Origin: Corydoras sp. C115
Taxonomy: Eukaryota; Chordata; Actinopteri; Siluriformes; Callichthyidae
Length of the DNA: 64,000 nucleotides
NCBI GenBank assembly: GCA_019802505.1
Contig: JAFMOC010000102.1
Coordinates: 241,501 to 305,500, forward strand
Direction of reading: 5' to 3'
Shown here: one piece after another, positions 42,683 through 52,819 of the stretch
How positions within the stretch are numbered: position 1 is the first letter of the stretch
How the letters are laid out: every line of letters starts with the position of its first letter
Notes under the pieces: generated by a model
What the model was told of the DNA's origin: nothing
The model's input: only the letters and a program-made list of their open reading frames with translations
Databases searched by the model: none
Position numbers and translations under genes: made by a program

Positions 42683-43012
42683 GGGTGGCACGGTGGCTTT
42701 GTGATTAGTATGTTCTCCTCTCAGCGCTAGGGATTCCCGTTTCGAATCCCAACCTTAGTGGAGGTTCCATGTTCTCTCCGTGTCCGCGTGGGTTTCCTCT
42801 GGGTTCACCGGTTTCCTCCCACAGTCCAAAAACATGGATCAAGTCAATTGAGTTCTCCAAATTGCCCCATATAGAGTGTGTCTGTGTGAGTGAGTGTGTG
42901 TCCAGCGATGGATTGGCATCCTGTCCTGTCCTGGGTGTATCTGCCCAGCGCCCGAAACGTTCTCCTCTGGAACCCCCCCCGCGACCCTAATAGACGATAA
43001 AGCGGAAGCGAT
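42683..43012 (+). mobile_element. SINE, nearly full length
   Basis: Has a tandem CCTGTCCTGTCCTGGG expansion and a deletion in the GGATGGGCATGG part. Confidence 0.9.
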
Positions 43013-43049
43013 AAAACGCCTGACACGACTCCATCACAATGCAGTTCAG

Positions 43050-43505
43050 TACCTTGGCCACTAGATGGCAGTATTTCATCAAATACTGCTTTTAGTACGT
43101 TGGCCACTAGACGGCAGAATTTGATCAAGCCAGAGCGGTGTCAGGTGATCAGCACCTGGTATGTGTGTAGGCATGTTCGTGCGTTGGCCACTAGACGGCA
43201 GTATTTGATCAAATACTGCCATCTAGTGGCAAATGTACTTAACGAAGTTGTTTTGCAGCCACGTCAGGTGATCAGCGCCTGTTATACGTGTGCGGACATG
43301 TTCATAAGTTGGCCACTAGATGGCAGTATCTAATCAAATACTGCCATCTAGTGGCCAACTTACTGAGCGTTGTTATAACGGAGCCGCGTCAGGTGATCAG
43401 CGCCTGTTAAAGCCTGGTACATGTGTGTAGACGTGTTCATAAGTTGGCCACTAGACGGCAGTATCTAATCAAATACTGCCATCTAGTGGCCAACTTACTG
43501 AGCAA
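43050..43505. repeat. tandem ~130-bp repeat with palindromic CTCF-type pairs
   Basis: TTGGCCACTAGA(T/C)GGCAG occurs on the plus strand near 43057, 43108, 43184, 43310 and 43444, and on the minus strand near 43210, 43340 and 43474. From 43183 on, each plus motif faces a minus motif across a loop of about 8 bases (CTAATCAA or TTGATCAA), forming near-perfect palindromes of about 54-56 bp. The pairs are separated by a GTCAGGTGATCAGCGCCTG block. Confidence 0.92.
43183..43496. promoter_or_regulatory. candidate bidirectional CTCF-type sites
   Basis: Three convergent motif pairs at 43183-43236, 43306-43361 and 43441-43496. The cores fit CCASYAGRKGGCRS; some carry a CpG (ACTAGACGGCAG), so methylation could matter here, unlike in the left array. 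Binding is inferred from the motif only. Confidence 0.55.
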
Positions 43506-43850
43506 CATACATCGGGAAATTCATTAATTGTACTGTATATCTTTAGCATTAATTAAAACACGCATAGAATGCCTTTTTATTCAGAAACATCTGAGAAATC
43601 TAGAATTTTTCTCTGCTTTCTGTTTAGAACGACCCTGTGGAGGTCAGTCTGGAACCCCCTTCTGAAAGGACATTGTCTTCATTACTCATCATTAGGACAG
43701 ACAAGGCCTTAATGGGAACATTAGGGTTTTAATTGGACTTTTACTTATGAGGGGACTTGATGCGTAAACAATGAGACGTGCTGCTTTTAGAACCGTGTAG
43801 AACCGACGCAAAGCTCCTCATGCTCCTGTTTCCATGAGGCATTCCTCCCA
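43506..43850. other. unassigned intronic sequence
   Basis: AT-rich single-copy-looking sequence without recognised features. Confidence 0.5.
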
Positions 43851-43916
43851 CAGGGCTCTCCGGTTTCCTCCCACAGTCCGGAAATATGGATTCAAGGTGA
43901 AGCAGTTGCCCTATCT
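43851..43916 (+). mobile_element. SINE body fragment
   Basis: GGGCTCTCCGGTTTCC to AAGGTGAAGCAGTTGCCC. Confidence 0.7.
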
Positions 43917-43926
43917 AACTAAAATC

Positions 43927-44273
43927 GGGGGCGGCACGGTGGCTTAGTGGTTAGCATATTCTCCTCTCAGCTCTAGGGATTCCCGGTTCGAATCCCAATC
44001 TGGGTGGAGTTTCCATGTTCTCCCCATGTCCACGTGGGTTTCCTCCGGGTTCTCCGGTTTCCTCCCACAGTCCAAAAACATGGACCAAGGTCAATTGAAT
44101 TCTCCAAATTGCCCCATATAGAGTGTGTCTGTGTGAGTGAGTGTGTGCCCAGTGATAGATTGGTGCCCTGTCCTGGGTGTATCTGCCCAGCGCCCGAGAC
44201 GTTCTCCCCTGGATGGGCATGGGGAACCCCCCGTGACCCTAATATAGTATAAAGCGGGAGATGATGGATAGAT
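43927..44273 (+). mobile_element. SINE, full length
   Basis: Both Pol III boxes intact. Ends GAGATGATGGATAG. Confidence 0.92.
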
Positions 44274-44328
44274 ATATAATATATTATCAATATTATGCAA
44301 CTTAATATTAACTTTTAGCCATTTCTTT

Positions 44329-44525
44329 CTTCCGGGTTCTCCAGATTCCTCCCGCAGTCCAAAAACATGGATCAAGGTCAATTGAGTTCTTCAAATTGCC
44401 CTATATAGAGCGGGGTCTGTGTGAGTGAGTGTGTGTCCAGTGATAGATTGGCGTCCTGAGATGGGCATGTGGAACCCCCCCGCGACCCTAATATAGGATA
44501 AAGCGGAGGATAATGGATGGATGGA
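44329..44525 (+). mobile_element. SINE 3' two-thirds, internally deleted
   Basis: Begins CCGGGTTCTCCAGATTCC and lacks the CTGCCCAGCG segment. Confidence 0.88.
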
Positions 44526-44547
44526 ACTAAAATTGGCTCTACATCAC

Positions 44548-44672
44548 ACTCCATGGCGTTCACCACTGCGAAATGGTGGAACCATGCTCCCAACTCGGTC
44601 TGTAAGGCAATGTCACATGGCATTTTTAAGAAACTACTGAAGACGCATGTTTTAAACAAATACGTGTTGTAA
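44548..44672 (+). pseudogene. non-LTR retrotransposon (LINE) C-terminal relic
   Basis: The frame reads MAFTTAKWWNHAPNSVCKAM and then IFKKLLKTHVLNKYVL. This resembles the conserved end of L2/Rex-type LINE ORF2 (AP-WWN-LP-S-R near the start, FKK-LKTHLF at the end). The following ATCGCTTTGGATCAAATCAT is like a LINE 3' end. Too short and altered to be active. Confidence 0.55.
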
Positions 44673-44839
44673 AAGACAAAGAAATATATAAATAAAATAA
44701 ATTAAAATGGGGGGGGGGGTGCAGGATCAGATAACGATCAGTTTGATAATTCTACAGTGTGGCTGGTTGTCTTCATAGCTACTGACTCGTGATGTTCTCA
44801 ATTGTAGATCGCTTTGGATCAAATCATCTGCAGTGTCAA

Positions 44840-46395
44840 TCAATTACTTATGACTTAAATGCTGGACTTTATTATCAGCTCTAACTGCTTTACTTGTCTG
44901 TTGCTTTTGAGGTGTGGCCGGTTTCCTGGAGGTGTGGTCAGATCTTCATCCATGGTTCTGCTGAAGCACTGCAGCTACGACGATTACTGAATAGAACCTG
45001 GATTTTTATTGGACTGGAGGTCCTGCAGGACGCCCTCAATGGACTTCTATAGTGTCCAATTGTTAAATATGGGTCACATGATCATCACACAATCTGTACA
45101 TGGCTGTCCTACACTGTTGATGCTGCCCTCCTCTCTAACATGGAGTTTTTTTCTTGCCACTGTCGCTTCAGCTTGCGGTTTAAAGGCTTATAACACAGTA
45201 AAGCTGCTTTATGACAATGTACTATTGTAAAAAGTGCTATATAAATATATTATTTGAACTATAGTTGTCTAATTGTTAAATACGGGTCACATGATCATCA
45301 CACAATCTGTACATGGCTGTTGATGCTGCCAAATGCTCAAGGAGGACGAGTCCCTCACTGAGTCTTGGTCCTCACAAGGTTTCTTCTTTAAAATAACAAC
45401 ATAACAGGGAGTTTTTTCTTGCCACTGTCGCTTCAGCTTGCGGTTTAAAGGCTTATAAAGCAGCTTTGTGATGATGTATTATTGTAAAAAGTGCTATATA
45501 AATAAATTACTTGAACTTGACGTCCTAAGTGGACTTGTATAGTTGTCCAATTGTTAAATATGGGTCACATGATCATCACACAATCTGTACATGGCTGTCC
45601 TACACTGTTGATGCTGCCCGGCCGCTCAAGGAGGACGAGTCCCTCACTGAGTCTTGGTCCTCACAAGGTTTCTTCCTTAAACTAACAACATAATGGAGTT
45701 TTTTCTTGCCACTGTCGCATTGGCTTGCAGTTTAAAGGCTTATAACACAGTAAAGCTGCTTTATGACAATGTACTATTGTAAAAAGTGCTATATAAATAT
45801 ATTATTTGAACTATAGTTGTCCAATTGTTAAATACGGGTCACATGATCATCACACAATCTGTACATGGCTGTCCTACACTGTTGATGCTGCCGGCCGCTC
45901 AAGGAGGACGAGTCCCTCACTGAGTCTTGGTCCTCACAAGGTTTCTTCCTTAAAATAACAACATAACAGGGAGTTTTTTCTTGCCACTGTCGCTTCGGCT
46001 TGCGGTTTAAAGCCTTAAAAACCAGCTTTGTGACGATGTATTATTGTAAAAAGTGCTATATAAATAAATTACTTGAACTTGACGTCCTCAATGAACTTCT
46101 ATAGTTGTCCAATTGTTAAATACGGGTCACATGATCACCACACAACCTGTACATGGCTGTCCTACACTGTTGATGCTGCCCGGCTGCCCGACCGGCGGAC
46201 GAGTCCCTCACTGAGTCTTGGTCCTCACAAGGTTTCTTCCTTAAAATAACAACATAACAGGGAGTTTTTTTTCTTGCCACTGTCGCTTCAGCTTGCTCTT
46301 TGGGGGTTTAAAGGCTATTAACTCTGTAACGCTGCTTTGTGACGATATACTATAGTAAAAAGCAATTTATAAATAAATTACTTGAACTTGAGCTT
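44840..46395 (+). repeat. ~290-bp fish repeat, five tandem units plus leader
   Basis: A leader (GGTGTGGTCAGATCTTCATC to GGTCCTGCAGGACGCCC) is followed by units starting at CTATAGTGTCCAATTGTT near 45046, 45263, 45537, 45813 and 46098. Each unit ends AAGTGCTATATAAATA-like. Confidence 0.88.
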
Positions 46396-46996
46396 CAGCT
46401 AAATGACTAAATGTAATGTAATCTCCCTTGGACGGGCAAAAACCCCCCCCCAAAAACTCCCACCCACCGTGGTAGTGGATTCCGTGGAAGATAATGATAT
46501 TCTGGGTGTTTTGTTGATGTCCCGTTTGCAAATAAATGTAAATTTGGATCACGTCGGTGTCGTTTCGCTCGTTAATACACACAATTCTCAAGCGTCTCAA
46601 CGTGAATCCTCTGCAAGTCCTAAATGACGGGACCGCTTTCCTGTCCATGTCCCACTAATGACAGAAAACGGCGCGTTTTGAAGCACTGGATATTTAGGGA
46701 AATGAGCTCTGCGCTGGACGGAAGCCAGCGGGCTCGTTAGAAATTTAATTTCTTCACTCGGACGAAACGGAGAAAAATAGAGGACGAATCGCGACTCGTA
46801 TCGATTCGATTCGGGACGCGGCAATATACGCTGCCATATATGATGATCACGTATTAGAAGAGATCATTAGGAAAACTGGCCAAAGCTTTTACGCAACATT
46901 AATAAAACATCCTAATGCTACAGGGTCACATGACCAGAGGAACATGGCATGAAGGGAGCTGTGGGTCAATCTTAATTGATAGAAAAGGAATCGTTA
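46396..46996. other. unassigned intronic sequence
   Basis: CpG-bearing at 46550-46830. Frames of 74-93 codons on both strands are not recognised. A candidate single-copy noncoding island about 2 kb from mrpl11 exon 1. Confidence 0.45.
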
Positions 46997-47314
46997 GGGC
47001 ACGGCGGCTTAATGGTTAGCACGTTCGCCTCTCAGCGCTGGGTGGAGTTTCCATGTCCTCCCCGTGTCCGCGTGGGTTTCCTCCTGGTTCTCCGGTTTCT
47101 TCCCACAGTCCAAAAACATGGATAGAGTCAATTGAGTTCTCCAAATTGCCCCATATAGAGTGTGTCTGTGTGAGTGAGTGTGTCCAGTGATAGATTGGCG
47201 CCCTGTCCTGGGTGTATCTGCCCAGCGCCCGAAACGTTCTCCCCTGGATAGACATGGGGAACCCCCCCCGCGACCCTAATAGAGGATAAAGAGGAAGATA
47301 ATGGATGGATGAAT
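46997..47314 (+). mobile_element. SINE, B box deleted
   Basis: CAGCGCTGGGTGGAGTTTCC skips the GGTTCGAATCC segment. Tail GGATGGATG. Confidence 0.9.
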
Positions 47315-47326
47315 TAACTAAATTTG

Positions 47327-47622
47327 GAGGGTGGCACGGTGGCTTAGTGATTAGCATGTTCTCCTCTCGGCACTGGGAATTCCTGATTCGAATCCCAATC
47401 TGGGTGGAGTTTCCATGTTCTCCCCGTGTCCGCGTGGGTTTCCTCCGGGTTCTCCGGTTTCCTCCCACAGTCCAAAAACATGGATCAAGGTCAATTGAAT
47501 TCTCCAAATTGCCCCATATAGAGTGTGTCTGTGTGAGTGAGTGTGTGCCCAGGGATATATTGTCGTCCTGTCCTGAAACGTTCTCTTTTGGATGGGCACG
47601 ACGACCCTAGGAGAGGATACAT
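47327..47622 (+). mobile_element. SINE, 3' deleted
   Basis: Intact up to CCAAATTGCCCC, then CCTGTCCTGAAACG skips the CTGCCCAGCG part. The tail is lost. Confidence 0.88.
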
Positions 47623-47935
47623 CTACAATACAGGAGGAATTGTTGGTGCAGCCCCAATGTCGTACATAATGGAACGAAACAACGTTCTCCAGGAACAAGC
47701 TGCTAGACCTCATAGCAACTACACAACTCAACAAAATGCAAATAGAGCAAAAGAAGAACGACAATAAACACAACATTTTGACACCGACCGAACGTCAACC
47801 AATCAGATTTCAAGACAAACTCCATACAGAACACGTGCAAGTGGAATGGAATCATTCTGATGATGTCATTCACGTTCCCCAAACAAAAAGCAATCGTAAC
47901 TCTTAAGCGCCATTTTAAAAGCTTGTGATGTCATT
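47623..47935. other. unassigned intronic sequence
   Basis: No recognised feature. Confidence 0.5.
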
Positions 47936-47960
47936 ATATACATACATATATATATAAATA

Positions 47961-48522
47961 CAGTGATACCTCGGTTCTCAAACGCCTTGACTTTCGACCA
48001 AATCGGTATTCGACCAGGAAATTCGAGAAAATTTTGTCTTGGAATCCGAACAAATATTTGGAGATGAGCCGAGTTGAGCCGAATGGCGTTCATTTGGCCC
48101 AGCGCGCCTTGCTCTCGTCAACAGTGTGAGTGCAGAGAGAGAGTCAGGTTTTTGTGGAGAGAGTCATGCTTTGTGGAGAGAGAAACACCCGAAGAGCAGT
48201 TACCCTCTGTTTTTATTAAAGAGGACTCCCCTTCAAAACAATAACCATCCCCCTTCCCTCCTCCCTCCACATTCATTCCCTCCTGCCATAAAGGTTGGTA
48301 CAGGTACAGTAAACGAAACACAATTTACTGTACAGTACATTTTTTTTTTTTTGTTTTAATAAATACACTTTTATTTCTTATTTCTTGTTGAGACTCATGT
48401 TTTTCTACATATTATATACAAATTAGGCTAGTAAATAGGCATTTTCTGGGGCTTGGAACGAATTAATCCAGTTTCCATTATTTCCTATGGGTTTCATTGC
48501 TTCGGTTCTCGAGGTATCACTG
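47961..48522. mobile_element. pogo/Tigger-like MITE with TA target duplication
   Basis: 562 bp with terminal inverted repeats CAGTGATACCTCGGTTCTC and GGTTCTCGAGGTATCACTG, each flanked by TA. Internal AAATTCGAGAAAATTTTG and GGAACGAATTAATCC words are typical of pogo-like nonautonomous elements. No transposase. It lies 370 bp inside the intron from the exon 1 donor. Confidence 0.9.
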
Positions 48523-48765
<243 letters not shown>

Positions 48766-48892
48766 GCAGTGTTGCTTTTTACTCTTTTCACCTTTAAAGT
48801 TTCACATCGAGAAAATCAAGCACAAAGGCGTCCCTGAACAGCAGAGGAACCAAAACAGAGGAACCGGCCAAGAAACCGCTTGAAAAGCTTAC

Positions 48893-49015
48893 CTGCCCAA
48901 GGATGGGGCCCAGTGGAGGCCCCGGAGCTGCCTGTCCCGATCGCACGATTGCCCGGATCACGCCACCCACGTCCACCTTCTTCACCGCCTTCGCAGCTTT
49001 GGTGATCTTGGACAT
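48893..49015 (-). CDS. mrpl11: mrpl11 coding exon 1 (mitochondrial ribosomal protein L11, N-terminus)
   Basis: This exon encodes the first 41 residues of the mitochondrial large-subunit protein L11. L11 binds 16S rRNA at the GTPase-associated centre of the mitoribosome. The translation starts [13 protein letters not shown], continues with [17 protein letters not shown] and ends PPLGPILGQ; the proline/glycine run is the hallmark of the L11 N-terminal domain. The ATG (complement of 49013-49015) has A at -3. The exon ends in a CAG glutamine codon followed by a GTAAGC donor (phase 0), and exon 2 then opens with an arginine codon, giving the LGQ-RG junction known from vertebrate MRPL11. An upstream in-frame ATG at 49054 is not used here because the homologous protein begins at MSK and a splice acceptor lies between the two. 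Confidence 0.93.
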
Positions 49016-49046
49016 CCTCGGTGTGTGTGTGGGTTCCTCTGCCTCC
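49016..49046 (-). other. mrpl11: mrpl11 5' leader with probable 5'UTR splice acceptor
   Basis: Just upstream of the ATG the minus strand reads CTTTTGTGAACAG then GGAGGC, which resembles a splice acceptor with AG at 49047-49048. If used, the first 5'UTR exon and promoter lie further right. If not, transcription starts locally, but the 200 bp upstream show no TATA box or dense CpG. Confidence 0.45.
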
Positions 49047-49054
49047 CTGTTCAC

Positions 49055-49750
49055 AAAAGCAAGTTAAAAGCTTAGTTCTCTTTCAAGATATTAAAAATTC
49101 AGCACTCACCAACCAATAGGAGGACAGAAAGACACGTGCTGCATGTTTAAACCCACGCTGGGTAAACAGTGGCGTGAGGTAAGATAATGGACATTAAAGT
49201 GCAGACGGATGTGTGTTGGTATGTGGATCCTATCCCTGCACACGGGCGGATGCGTGGCGCTTGTCTGATGGCCCCGCCGGGCCGCCACGTAACTACAGCC
49301 GAGCCGAAGTCGCGTCCTGAGGTACCGGCTGGGGACTCCTTCAAGACTGAATTCAATTAACAGATTCGATCAACGGGCCGAGTGATGCAACCAGCTCGAA
49401 CCCGGGTTCGTGGGGGAGCTGGAAGAGCCCCATCCTGCCTGCAAGATTAATGGGCTGTGTATTTGTGGAATCAGCATGGAAGGATGACTTCGTAAACTGG
49501 CTAATGGGACGCGAAACCCATTCAGGGTCTTAAGTGCTTTTTAATCCGTTACGGTGCGGGCCTCCTACTGCGCCGCGGAGCGCTTATCCCAATCAATGAG
49601 CCGCTTTCCTTAATACGTGGCGAGTCGAGCTGAACGATACGAGCGCAAATTGATAACGTGCTAGTTTCCATTGTGAGCGCAACAAATATATGCCCCCCGA
49701 CGCCACCACAAACCCAAATCGCATATCTGATATCTGTTTGGGTGAAGGCC
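49055..49750. other. unassigned sequence upstream of mrpl11 exon 1
   Basis: Repeat-free, about 0.7 kb, CpG-bearing at 49245-49330 and 49545-49640. It may hold the mrpl11 promoter or 5'UTR exon, but no start can be fixed. Confidence 0.4.
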
Positions 49751-50073
49751 GCTTTATCCTCTCGGGGGGGGTTCCCCATGCCCATCCAGGGGAGAATGTC
49801 TCGGGCACTGGGCAGATACACCCAGGACAGGACGCCAATCTATCACTGGACACACACTCACACACACAGACACACTGTATTTGGGGCAACTTGGAGAACT
49901 CAATCGACCTTGATCCATGTTTTTGGACTGTGGGAGGAAAGCGGAGAACCCGGAGGAAGCCCACGCGGGCAAGGGGAGAACTTGGAAACTCCACCCAGAT
50001 TGGGATTCGAACTGGGAATCCGCAGCGCCAAGAGGAGAACCTGCTAAGCACTAAGCCGCCGTGCCGCCCTCCA
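49751..50073 (-). mobile_element. SINE, nearly full length
   Basis: Tail reduced to CGCTTTATCCTCTCGGGG. Head close to consensus. Confidence 0.9.
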
Positions 50074-50083
50074 AATTTAGGTA

Positions 50084-50282
50084 ATTCATTCATTATCTTC
50101 CGCTTTATCTTCCGGGGTTTCAGGCGCTGGGCAGATTCACCCAGGACAGGACGCCAATCTATCACTGGATGCAACACACACTCAATATGGGGCAATTTGG
50201 AGAAAACCCAGATTGGGATTCGAACCGAGAATCCCTAGTGCTGAGAGGAGAACATGCTAACTACTAAGCCACCGTGCAGCCC
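50084..50282 (-). mobile_element. SINE, internally deleted
   Basis: AATTTGGAGAAAACCCAGATTG removes the CCGGTTTCC body. Confidence 0.88.
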
Positions 50283-50906
50283 GGTTTTACATTTCATTCT
50301 TAGTCTTTTATCTTGTGCTTTAGCCCGTTTTATATTTCCATTTTTATTTTTATAATTGCCAGTTAAATCAGAACTGCTCCTGTGTAAATAATTGTGTTTT
50401 AAAACTATGGACATTTAAAGAAAAACAAAACAATCCAACACCGAAACTCCACTATTTTATTATTTTTTTAACGGACTTGTCATTAAAAATGATCGCACGA
50501 GCCTCATAACGTCCCGTGAGTTTAACCTGCATCCGTTTTCATCAGGAAACCTTCAGCGGACAGACCTACGCCTTTAAAACGCCAGTCACGTCACGGCCTT
50601 AACTTCCCTTCCAATTTATGCCACTCTCCAGATGCATTTGCGTTCTTTAAGAGCTTTGTTGCGGGTCGGATCAATTTATTAGTCAGTCTGACAGCGAAGG
50701 CCTAATAACCCTTTACTCCTGCACAATCACCAGAAAAAATTCCACAGCCCATCGACCTTCCCGTGGGACAGCGCGGCGGTTCACCAAAAACTGCAATCTA
50801 GCCCAATTCAGGGGCTAATTAACTGCTGCCTGTGTACGAGTTTAAACATGGACTCCTGACGTGATGGAACTGCACTGATGGCTTCTGAACAACAGCCTTG
50901 GGGATG

Positions 50907-50910
<4 letters not shown>
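50283..50910. other. unassigned repeat-poor sequence
   Basis: About 0.6 kb, no SINE or coding feature; possible regulatory sequence upstream of mrpl11. Confidence 0.45.

Positions 50911-50969
<59 letters not shown>
50911..50969. repeat. (TA)n(T)n run
   Basis: TA units followed by about 32 T. Confidence 0.97.
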
Positions 50970-51052
50970 CCATCATCCCTAAGGCTGCATCCCCACAGTG
51001 CAAAAAATATGCTTTATATGGTTATAAATGTTATAAAAATTATTATATATAT

Positions 51053-51434
51053 AGGCGGCACGGTGGCTTAGTGATTAGCACGTTCGCCTCTCAGCGCGGC
51101 ACGGTGGCTTAGTGATTAGCACGTTCGCCTCTCAGATTCCCGGTTCCAATCCCCATCTGGGTGGAGTTTCTATGTTCTCCCCGTGTCTGCGTGGGTTTCC
51201 TCCGGGTTCTCCGGTTTCCTCCCACAGTCCAAAAACATGGATCAAGTCAATTGAATTCTCAAAATTGCCCCATATAGAGTGTGTCTGTGTGAGTAAGTGT
51301 GTGTCCAGTGATGGATTGGCGCCCTGTCCTGGGTGTATTTGCCCAGCGCCTGAGACGTTCTCCCCTGGATGGGCATGAGGAACCCCACCGCGACCCTAAT
51401 AGAGGATAAAGTGGGAGATAATGAATGAATGAAT
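51053..51434 (+). mobile_element. SINE with duplicated tRNA head
   Basis: GGCGGCACGGTGGCTTAGTG to CGCCTCTCAG occurs twice in tandem (51054-51096 and 51097-51136), giving two A boxes before one B box. Tail (TGAA)n. Confidence 0.9.
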
Positions 51435-51604
51435 ATATATATATATATATATATATATACAAAAGGAGAAATAAAAAAAAAATAAACAGTAGGTGTTGTA
51501 AAACTAAATTAAAAGTACTTAAAATACACAATAAACTAAAAGTAAAGTGGCACGTGTAGAGCATGTAATATCTGTTAATTTAAAAAAAATAAAAAATATA
51601 GAGC

Positions 51605-52139
51605 AGGCAGCACGGTGGCTTAGTGGTTAGCATGTTCTCCTCTCAGCGCTAGGGATTCCCGGTTTGAATGCCGATCAGGGTTGAGTTTCCATGTTCTCCC
51701 CGTGTCCACGTGGGTTTCCTCCGGGTTCTCCGGTTTCCTCCCACAGTCCAAAAACATGGATCAAGGTCAATTGCATTCTCCAAATTGCCCCATATAGAGT
51801 GTGTATGTGTGAGTGAGTGTGTGCTCAGCGATGGATTGGCGCCCTGTCCTGGGTGTATCTGCCCAGCGCCCGAAACGTTCTCCCTTGGATGGGCATGGGG
51901 AACACCCCATGCCAATCTATCGCTGGGCACACACTCACTCACACATACACACTCTACATGGGCCAACATTTTTTTTGGACTTTGATCCATGTTTTTGGAC
52001 TGTGGGAGCAAACCGGAGAACCCGGCGGAAACCCACGCGAACACGAGGAGAACATGGCGACTCCACCCAGAATGGGATTCGTACGTGGAATCCCTAGCAT
52101 TGAGAGGAGAACATGCTAACCACTAAGCCACGTGCCGCC
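51605..52139. mobile_element. foldback SINE composite 5
   Basis: A plus-strand SINE from head to GGGCATGGGGAACACC (51605-51905) is followed at once by an inverted body and head (51910-52139). Both outer ends are tRNA heads, as in composites 2 and 3, but the arms are longer. Confidence 0.88.
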
Positions 52140-52800
52140 TTGGATGGCTGATGTGATGCAGAAATATCTTGTGTTTCTTTGGTTCAGCTCCAAATCTTGT
52201 TGATTCACACTTGGAAATAGCTTTCAAAAGCAGTAAATATGTAATGCATCACAAGCCACGAGTGGGAATCATACGCGAGACAAATAATCCCACCGCCCAC
52301 CTGAAGTAATTCCTCAAATCTAATGAAGTTTATAGCATGAGTGTAAACAATGCCTTTAAATATGCGAGCCGATGCTCGGGGAACAGAAGACAACAGAGCC
52401 GCCACTGAAGCAACGGCAAATTAAGACTTATTTGCATATACAGAGTTACAACCTGGCATTTGGAAAGTCGTGCAGTTTATCAGGTTCTCCCCTGCACGGC
52501 TATATTTGTTTCACTTTCGGTTCGAGATAAATTAAACATGCACACGGGAGAAAACGGCTTTGTTCGGGCCCAAGAATAACCAATTTGTGAGACTCGCTGA
52601 GCAAGCGATCTGGCCTCTTTACTAAATAGGCTGAACTGAAGGGGGGGGTAAAGGAAAATATATGCATTGGAAATAGAGCGTTCATGCATCATACTGTAGA
52701 GATGTGAGGAAATTACTAAGGGAGCTGTTACATGAAGTGTGTCGAAAGTTGCCGAAATCCAGGAATGGAGCCACGAAATCCGGATATTTATTGCTCTGGT
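52140..52800. other. unassigned repeat-poor sequence
   Basis: Single-copy-looking with a G run at 52640. No coding frame recognised. Confidence 0.45.
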
Positions 52801-52819
52801 TTGCTAATTTCTTGGTGGT

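Noticed and set aside
49549..50195. 200-codon minus-strand frame upstream of mrpl11
   Set aside because: Mostly inverted SINE sequence joined by chance to single-copy DNA.
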